From contig DJAA01000053.1 of assembly GCA_002428085.1 (NCBI GenBank), forward strand, positions 19,369-38,093: a stretch of DNA of 18,725 nt. Reading direction: 5' to 3'. This document shows, piece by piece, positions 13,834 through 18,725 of this stretch (positions are counted from its first letter, which is position 1; each line of letters starts with the position of its first letter). The notes under the pieces were generated by a model, which was given only the letters and a program-made list of their open reading frames with translations, was not told the DNA's origin and searched no databases. Made by a program: the position numbers and the translations under genes. The stretch is from Sulfurimonas sp. UBA6014. GTDB taxonomy: Bacteria; Campylobacterota; Campylobacteria; Campylobacterales; Sulfurimonadaceae.

Positions 13834-13865
13834 GTGTAACTCACAATGGTTACATTTTTTTACAC
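13834..13865. promoter_or_regulatory. Inverted repeat TGTAAC-N8-GTTACA between divergent genes
   Basis: TGTAAC (13835-13840) and GTTACA (13849-13854) form a perfect 6-bp inverted repeat with 8-nt spacing. GTGTAA (13834) also pairs with TTACAC (13860-13865). It lies between the minus-strand operon start (13806) and the plus-strand gene at 13940. The symmetry is typical of a dimeric repressor or activator site. Confidence 0.35.
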
Positions 13866-13905
13866 CCATTTATAGTATCCAGTGCAACATACCTCTATTT
13901 TTTAG

Positions 13906-13911
13906 TATAAT
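13906..13911 (+). promoter_or_regulatory. -10 box for the 84-aa protein gene
   Basis: A perfect TATAAT within TTTAGTATAATT, 28 nt before the ATG at 13940. The -35 at 17 nt (TGCAAC) is poor. A T-run precedes the box, as is common in Campylobacterota promoters. Confidence 0.5.
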
Positions 13912-13939
13912 TAAAATCAAAAAATTTCAAAGGAATAAG

Positions 13940-14194
13940 ATGGCGTTGTTTATAAGTGATGCAAAAAAATTGCTCAATGTTGAATACGATGAGATTCCAA
14001 ATATAAATGACATAGTAGATGGCATGCGAGTGCTCTCAAAAAATGAACGCGAAGGGGAATATTGTCTCTTTTTATTGGAAAAAAATGGGACGATTTGTTG
14101 CTATGTTTTAGACGAAATTTACATTCTCACCAAAGTGAATGGGTTTGACAATCTTGTCGAAGCAATAGAAGCTTGGAGGAAAAATGAGATATAA
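13940..14194 (+). CDS. Unknown 84-aa protein upstream of guaB
   Basis: A small acidic protein, MALFISDAKKLLNVEYDEIPNI, then ELKxN-like charged segments, a beta-looking stretch (YCLFLLEKNGTICCYVLDEIYIL) and a final helix (FDNLVEAIEAWRKNEI). No signal peptide or membrane span is seen. The ribosome site AAAGGA lies 6 nt before the ATG and a TATAAT box is 28 nt upstream, so it is very likely expressed. I do not recognise the family. It precedes guaB by 98 nt. A 6-bp hairpin (TCTCAA-5-TTGAGA, 14195-14211) follows its stop, and guaB probably also has its own promoter. Confidence 0.75.
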   Translation: MALFISDAKKLLNVEYDEIPNINDIVDGMRVLSKNEREGEYCLFLLEKNGTICCYVLDEIYILTKVNGFDNLVEAIEAWRKNEI

Positions 14195-14243
14195 TCTCAA
14201 CAAATTTGAGAACAACTTTACCTCTTTTTAACCACAAAAAAGC

Positions 14244-14249
14244 TACAAT
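14244..14249 (+). promoter_or_regulatory. Possible guaB -10 box
   Basis: TACAAT lies 43 nt before the guaB ATG, preceded by an A-rich stretch. No convincing -35 is seen at 16-18 nt. Weakly supported and given only because guaB sits 98 nt from the gene before it. Confidence 0.25.
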
Positions 14250-14292
14250 CCAAAAAATTTATAGTACCTATCTCAACCTCAAAAGGATTGTC

Positions 14293-15738
14293 ATGAGAAT
14301 TCGAAAACGTGCATTAACATTTGAAGACGTATTATTAGTTCCACAATATTCTGAAGTATTACCAAAAGAAATTTGTTTAAAAACACAACTTACCCGCAAC
14401 ATCAGTCTTAATATTCCCATGGTATCTGCTGCTATGGATACTGTTACAGAATATCGTACAGCGATTGCGATGGCTAGAATCGGCGGAATTGGTATCATCC
14501 ATAAAAATATGGACATCAAATCTCAATGCAAACAAATCAGCAAGGTTAAAAAAAGCGAGAGCGGTATCATCATAGACCCAATTGTTGTCCATCCTAACGC
14601 AACACTTGCCGATGCCGACGCACTCATGAGTGAATATAAAATCTCAGGGGTACCCGTAATCGATGAGCATAATAAGCTTTTGGGTATCCTTACAAATCGT
14701 GATATGAGATTTGAAAAAGACATGAGCAAACTTGCAAATGAAGTCATGACAAAAATGCCTCTTATCACCGCTACAAAAGGGATTTCACTTGATGATGCGG
14801 CTGATATCATGCATAAATACAAGATTGAAAAACTCCCTATTATTGATGAAGAGGGATTTTTAAAAGGTCTTGTCACCATAAAAGACATCAAAAAGCGTAT
14901 TGAACACCCTCACTCAAATAAAGATGCATTTGGGAGATTAGTTGTTGGTGCGGCAATCGGTGTAGGTCAACTTGAGCGAGCAAAAGCTTTAGTAGATGCA
15001 GGATGTGATGTTTTAGTTCTTGACTCAGCACATGGCCATTCAAAAGGGATTTTAGAGACGGTAAGAAAAATCAAAGAGACGATGATTGTCGATGTTATTG
15101 CAGGAAATGTTGCCACTGCTGAAGCAGTAGAAGCACTTATAGAAGCTGGGGCAGATGGGGTAAAAGTAGGCATTGGACCAGGGTCTATTTGTACAACTCG
15201 CATCGTTGCTGGCGTTGGTGTTCCACAAATCTCTGCTATTGCCGAATGTGCTGATGCAGCGAGAAAACATGGCGTGCCAGTCATTGCTGATGGCGGTATC
15301 AAATATTCAGGCGACATCGCAAAAGCTTTAGCAGTCGGTGCGAGCTGCATTATGGCGGGTTCACTTTTAGCGGGGACAGAAGAATCCCCTGGTGAGACCA
15401 TCATGTTTCAAGGACGACAGTACAAATCCTACCGTGGCATGGGGAGTATTGGTGCGATGCAACAAGGCTCAACAGACAGATATTTCCAAGAAGGAACTGC
15501 AACCGACAAACTTGTTCCAGAGGGAATTGAAGGGCGCGTCCCTTTTCGTGGAAGTATCGCTGGCATCGTTCATCAAATGATGGGTGGACTTCGCTCTTCT
15601 ATGGGTTATTGTGGCAGCAAAGACATTCCAACATTTTGGGATAAAGCAGAGTTTGTTGAGATTACAAGCGCAGGACTCAAAGAGAGCCATGTTCACGATG
15701 TTATCATTACGCAAGAAGCACCAAATTACCATGTATAA
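14293..15738 (+). CDS. guaB: Inosine-5'-monophosphate dehydrogenase
   Basis: Oxidises IMP to XMP with NAD+, the committed step of GTP synthesis. The 481-aa protein has the TIM-barrel split by two CBS domains (about 93-205; second repeat LITATKGISLDDAADIMHKYKIEKLPIID). The catalytic loop is GPGSICTTR with C300, and the active-site flap contains STDRYFQ (Arg-Tyr near 396-397). VIADGGI and MGGLRSSMGYCG give the phosphate and barrel-end motifs. I start it at 14293 (MRIRKRALTFEDVLLVP), the conserved IMPDH start, with AAAGGA 6 nt upstream. A frame start at 14206 adds 29 residues with no homology. It is followed after 41 nt by the EAL-domain gene on the same strand. Confidence 0.97.
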   Translation: MRIRKRALTFEDVLLVPQYSEVLPKEICLKTQLTRNISLNIPMVSAAMDTVTEYRTAIAMARIGGIGIIHKNMDIKSQCKQISKVKKSESGIIIDPIVVHPNATLADADALMSEYKISGVPVIDEHNKLLGILTNRDMRFEKDMSKLANEVMTKMPLITATKGISLDDAADIMHKYKIEKLPIIDEEGFLKGLVTIKDIKKRIEHPHSNKDAFGRLVVGAAIGVGQLERAKALVDAGCDVLVLDSAHGHSKGILETVRKIKETMIVDVIAGNVATAEAVEALIEAGADGVKVGIGPGSICTTRIVAGVGVPQISAIAECADAARKHGVPVIADGGIKYSGDIAKALAVGASCIMAGSLLAGTEESPGETIMFQGRQYKSYRGMGSIGAMQQGSTDRYFQEGTATDKLVPEGIEGRVPFRGSIAGIVHQMMGGLRSSMGYCGSKDIPTFWDKAEFVEITSAGLKESHVHDVIITQEAPNYHV

Positions 15739-15779
15739 AATTGATACAGTTGTAATATTCACTAACAAGAGAGCATCCT

Positions 15780-18041
15780 GTGGATAGTTTTGAAAATATA
15801 AAAAGATTGGTTCAAGATTTGAAATTTTTATATTTGCAAAGCGATGAGTCCACCAAAACGGATTCTCTTGAAATACTCAAAGATTTACTAGACGAAATAG
15901 CACCTAATAGACAAAACCAAACGCAATCCTTACTCAAACAAAAACTTGATATTATCAACGAATATATGTTTACAACCACTTCTGATTTGAATGGTAAGAT
16001 TTTAGATATTTCACAAGCGTATTTAGATTTTACTGGATACACAAGAGAAGAAGTTATAGGAAAAAATCACAAAATATTTCGTAATCAAGATATAGACAAA
16101 AACATTATTAAAAATCTTTGGGATACTCTTTCAAAAGACAAGATATACAAAGGTGAGTTAAAAAACTCCAAAAGTACAGGTGAAGAGTACTGGATTGCAG
16201 TCAATATCAAACCATTTTATGATGACAATGGGGTAAAAATAGGCTATTTATCAATTATTGAGGACATAACCACAAAAAAAAGGTTTCAGGAGCTCTCAAA
16301 TAAAGATGCCCTCACTCTCTTTTATAACAAAAGACAATTTGAACAATCCATAAAAAGAGATTTTTTAAAAGCAACTTCGCAGCACCAATCGATTGCGCTC
16401 ATGATTGTACAAATAGATTATTTTCAAGAGTACAGTGCCCATTATGGCAAAATACAAGCATCCAAACTGATAGTAGAGATAGCTGATATGCTCAAACTTC
16501 AACTGCCAAAGCAAATCGGTGAAATATTTAAAATTTCTGATGCAAAATTTGCCATCATTATTCTCAATAGGGAAAATAGTTTTATACAAAATCTTGCTGC
16601 TACCTTGTTAGATTTTACGAGAAGCCTAAAAATCCAAAATAGCCAAAGCAAAGCCTCGAAATATGTGACAATCTCCATAGGTCTCATCAATCTTGAAACA
16701 AATGAATTCACCATCAATAGCCACGACTTTTACAATATTGCAGATGCAAATTTATCCAAGGCAACAGAAGGCGGCGCAGATCAAGTAGTATGGGATATAA
16801 GTGAAAAATATGTCCAAAATTTAAAAGATATTGACACTATCACAAAACTACCCAACAGAATCTCTTTAATTAATTATCTTGGTGTTTTACAAGAAGAAGC
16901 GATGCTTATCATCCTCCACATGAATCAATTAAACTCCCTCAAAGAGCTCTATGGCTTTAAATTTGCAAGTGATATTTTATCTCAAAAAGCCCAAGAACTC
17001 AAAAGTATCATCAATAGTAATGAGGCAACTTTATACAATCTCAACCTTCACGAGTTTGCTATTTTAGTCACAAATAAAAGTATGTTTGAAAAATATTTTC
17101 TCATCTTAAAACACTCTATTTTAATCACTGACTGCCCTGAAGAGTATATCACGAGCAACTATGTCAATGCAGATTTTACAGCAGGGATATCTTATGGCGT
17201 GCAAAATATATTCAATCATGCAGACTTAGTCCTTCAAGAAGCACTTGCATCCAAAATAAGCTACAAAATATACAAAAACAATCATTCAGCTAAACAACTC
17301 CAAGAAGATAATTTTCATAGACTAAAAGTTTATAAAAATGCTCTGCATAGAGGAAAAATCATTCCCTATTTTCAACCTATCGTCGATGCGAAAGATGGCA
17401 CTCTTATCAAATATGAAGCATTAGCACGCCTACAAACCAATGATGGAGAGATTATCTCTCCGTATCTTTTTTTGGATTCTGCGCATGAAGATAAAACATT
17501 TGAATTTTTTACGCGTCAAATGATGCAAAAAGTGTTCAACATTTTCTCAAAAAACAGTGTTGCACTCTCTATAAATCTCAACTATCAAAATATAAATTCT
17601 CAAACAATGGTCGAATATATTCAAAATAGACTCGAAAAATATGGTGGAGATGGGATAACTTTTGAGATTTTAGAGACTGAAAATATTTTAGATTATAGCG
17701 TCATGGAGACTTTTATCACAATGGTAAAAACGTATGGATGCAAAATCTCTGTTGATGATTTTGGCTCTGGATATTCTAACTTCACAAATATTATCAAACT
17801 CGATATTGACTACATCAAAATAGACGGCTCGCTCATCGAAAAACTCAATAGTGATGCCAACGTCAAACATATGGTTCAAGGTTTAGTATTGTTTGCAAAA
17901 AATACTAAAATGAAAACAATTGCAGAATTTGTCAGCACCCAAGAGTTAGCTGATACTGTCAAAGAGATTGGCATCGATTATATTCAGGGCTATTTTTACG
18001 GGGAACCAAAACCTCCTGAGTTTTATCAGCTTCTCTCATGA
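15780..18041 (+). CDS. PAS-GGDEF*-GGDEF*-EAL c-di-GMP phosphodiesterase
   Basis: A soluble 753-aa signalling protein predicted to hydrolyse c-di-GMP to pGpG. Layout: helical N-terminus 1-55; PAS/PAC about 58-170 (FTGYTREEVIGKNH, EYWIAVNIKPFYDD, IIEDIT); GGDEF-like domain 1 about 172-340, with SDAKF (253-257) where GGDEF should be; GGDEF-like domain 2 about 350-500, with NLHEF (422-426) at that place; then EAL about 515-750. EAL residues appear complete: E546-A-L, N599, E629 (FEILETE), D659-D660 (DDFGSGYS), K680 (KIDGS), E716 and Q736. No transmembrane span is evident. Translation starts at GTG (15780) with a weak AGAG site. The next in-frame methionine would delete the N-terminus. The stop overlaps the start of the RDD gene by 4 nt (ATGA), so their translation is likely coupled. 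Confidence 0.93.
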   Translation: MDSFENIKRLVQDLKFLYLQSDESTKTDSLEILKDLLDEIAPNRQNQTQSLLKQKLDIINEYMFTTTSDLNGKILDISQAYLDFTGYTREEVIGKNHKIFRNQDIDKNIIKNLWDTLSKDKIYKGELKNSKSTGEEYWIAVNIKPFYDDNGVKIGYLSIIEDITTKKRFQELSNKDALTLFYNKRQFEQSIKRDFLKATSQHQSIALMIVQIDYFQEYSAHYGKIQASKLIVEIADMLKLQLPKQIGEIFKISDAKFAIIILNRENSFIQNLAATLLDFTRSLKIQNSQSKASKYVTISIGLINLETNEFTINSHDFYNIADANLSKATEGGADQVVWDISEKYVQNLKDIDTITKLPNRISLINYLGVLQEEAMLIILHMNQLNSLKELYGFKFASDILSQKAQELKSIINSNEATLYNLNLHEFAILVTNKSMFEKYFLILKHSILITDCPEEYITSNYVNADFTAGISYGVQNIFNHADLVLQEALASKISYKIYKNNHSAKQLQEDNFHRLKVYKNALHRGKIIPYFQPIVDAKDGTLIKYEALARLQTNDGEIISPYLFLDSAHEDKTFEFFTRQMMQKVFNIFSKNSVALSINLNYQNINSQTMVEYIQNRLEKYGGDGITFEILETENILDYSVMETFITMVKTYGCKISVDDFGSGYSNFTNIIKLDIDYIKIDGSLIEKLNSDANVKHMVQGLVLFAKNTKMKTIAEFVSTQELADTVKEIGIDYIQGYFYGEPKPPEFYQLLS

Positions 18042-18538
18042 ACACTTCAGTACATTACGCCGGTTTTTGGGTCCGTTTCATTGCTTCGCTTTTAGATACC
18101 TTTTTTTTAGCACTGCCCATCGCTGTTGTTGTCTATTTCGTAAGTGATGGCAATTGGTTTGACTTTGCTCAGTACCAACAAAACATGGCATATGCTATGA
18201 ATGCAAACGCACACAAAGCACTCGCCATGCAGCCACAAACATCCCTAAAATGGGAACTTATTTTTGAAGTAAGTGTTTTACTTGTCACCATGCTTTTTTG
18301 GAAAAGATGGCGAGGTGCAACTCCAGGCAAGAGACTCGTTAAAATTAAAATAGTCGATTTTAAAACACATCAAGAGATAGACAATAAGCAAGCTCTCACC
18401 CGCTCTTTAGGCTACATCATCTCTACTTTGCCTTTTCTAATAGGTTTTCTTTTGGTTGCATTTAGAAAAGACAAAAGAGCTCTTCATGATTTACTCGCTG
18501 GCACTGTTGTCCTTTATGAAGAGGAACAAATCTCGTAA
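18038..18538 (+). CDS. RDD-family integral membrane protein
   Basis: A 166-aa membrane protein with the RDD pattern: R13 and D20 in the first span (FWVRFIASLLDTFFLALPIAV), a second span about 72-88, the conserved loop GATPGKRLVKIKIVD (93-107), a third span about 124-142, and KRALHDLLAGTVVL near the end (146-159). RDD proteins are small membrane proteins, some implicated in ion transport. The function here is unknown. The ATG overlaps the EAL gene stop as ATGA, indicating coupled translation. A 9-bp hairpin follows after 9 nt. The region between spans 1 and 2 (about 37-70) is longer than in minimal RDD proteins. Confidence 0.9.
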   Translation: MNTSVHYAGFWVRFIASLLDTFFLALPIAVVVYFVSDGNWFDFAQYQQNMAYAMNANAHKALAMQPQTSLKWELIFEVSVLLVTMLFWKRWRGATPGKRLVKIKIVDFKTHQEIDNKQALTRSLGYIISTLPFLIGFLLVAFRKDKRALHDLLAGTVVLYEEEQIS

Positions 18539-18547
18539 ATATTTTCA

Positions 18548-18576
18548 TAGCAAAAAAGTTTAAGTCATTTTTGCTA
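18548..18576. terminator. Hairpin after the EAL/RDD operon
   Basis: TAGCAAAAA (18548-18556) pairs perfectly with TTTTTGCTA (18568-18576) around an 11-nt loop. On the plus strand the T-run is inside the stem rather than after it, so termination is plausible but weak. The downstream A-run would give a T-tract for transcripts arriving from the other strand. TGCTAAAAT at 18572-18580 could alternatively be an extended -10. Confidence 0.45.
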
Positions 18577-18621
18577 AAATAAAAAAATGTTCTATATTAG
18601 ATTTCTTGAATAATTTATATG

Positions 18622-18654
18622 TGAGATTGCTTCGTCGTTCCTCCTCGCAATGAC
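18622..18654 (-). repeat. REP-like repeat of the GTCATTGCGAG...GAAGCAATC type
   Basis: Read on the minus strand this begins GTCATTGCGAGGAGGAACG and ends GAAGCAATCTCA. ATTGC/GCAAT ends can pair as a hairpin. Sequences starting GTCATTGCGAG and ending GAAGCAATC recur as dispersed intergenic repeats in many bacteria, from general knowledge. The last bases of the window, GTCATTG (18719-18725), look like the beginning of a second copy in the opposite orientation. Confidence 0.65.
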
Positions 18655-18725
18655 TGTCGATTTGCTTGCCATGTCCATCGATTTTGCTTGCCATAGCCAT
18701 CGATTGCTTGTCATGACCGTCATTG
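18650..18725 (+). repeat. Degenerate ~21-bp tandem repeats, truncated at the window end
   Basis: Consecutive units of 21, 22, 20 and at least 13 bp start at 18650, 18671, 18693 and 18713. The shared pattern is ATGNCCATCGATT followed by GCTTGCC, with small length changes in the T-run. The first unit overlaps the REP-like repeat. The array may continue past the window. The units abut without spacers, so it is not a CRISPR array. Confidence 0.7.

Noticed and set aside
14195..14211. TCTCAA-5-TTGAGA hairpin after the 84-aa gene as a strong terminator
   Set aside because: Only a 6-bp AT-rich stem and the T-run begins more than 10 nt later. At most a weak pause, so mentioned only with that gene.
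14206..14292. An N-terminal extension of guaB starting at 14206
   Set aside because: The 29 extra residues show no IMPDH similarity and lack a ribosome site, whereas the ATG at 14293 has AAAGGA at ideal spacing and the conserved start.
14967..15404. A 145-codon minus-strand frame inside guaB
   Set aside because: It is antisense to a strongly conserved enzyme, has low-complexity Ala/Ser/Pro composition and no ribosome site. Treated as a shadow frame.
18650..18725. Repeated ~21-bp units considered as a CRISPR array
   Set aside because: Units are adjacent with no unique spacers, vary in sequence and length, and no cas gene is present.

Overview
The window is AT-rich bacterial chromosome, most likely from a Campylobacterota (former Epsilonproteobacteria) member near Sulfurimonas or Sulfuricurvum. 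This placement is inferred from recalled protein similarity (IleS, GatA, GuaB, a divergent CinA-like protein, small conserved hypotheticals), the base composition and the c-di-GMP gene content. No database search was possible.

Layout. (1) 44-510, minus strand: five tRNA genes in transcription order Lys(TTT), Val(TAC), Asp(GTC), Glu(TTC), Val(TAC), driven by a consensus sigma70 promoter (TTGACA, 17 nt, TATAAT) at 538-566. (2) 583-1671, minus: a CinA-like protein with a clear nicotinamide-nucleotide amidase C-terminus and a divergent N-terminus. It is divergent from ileS (1796-4558, plus). A 42-codon membrane peptide gene (4551-4679) overlaps the ileS stop, and a hairpin terminator follows. (3) 4777-6540, minus: a Tat-exported PhoD-type phosphatase lipoprotein. 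The gene is bracketed by a 35-bp near-perfect inverted repeat (4694-4728 and 6669-6703). (4) 6793-7346, minus: an antitoxin/ParE-type toxin pair. The 3' end of the toxin gene is formed by a ~120-bp REP-pair (BIME-like) element. A small periplasmic DUF3465-type protein gene diverges from it (7402-7740). (5) 7783-11046, minus: a two-gene operon of a solute-binding lipoprotein and a membrane HD-GYP phosphodiesterase with a degenerate GGDEF domain. No transporter permease or ATPase is present. (6) 11217-15738: gatA (plus), then a minus-strand pair (sirtuin deacylase plus an unknown 140-aa protein), then an unknown 84-aa protein gene and guaB (both plus). (7) 15780-18538, plus: a PAS-GGDEF*-GGDEF*-EAL protein whose stop overlaps the start of an RDD membrane protein gene. 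(8) 18539-18725: a non-coding tail with a hairpin, a REP-like sequence and degenerate ~21-bp tandem repeats.

Themes. Housekeeping translation and nucleotide genes (tRNAs, ileS, gatA, guaB) are interleaved with accessory cassettes. Two predicted c-di-GMP hydrolases (HD-GYP and EAL) both carry GGDEF domains that have lost the cyclase signature. The most plausible undescribed system is the solute-binding lipoprotein/HD-GYP pair, which looks like a periplasmic ligand sensor feeding c-di-GMP turnover. Next come the inverted-repeat-bracketed phoD unit and the REP element that has become coding sequence of a toxin gene.
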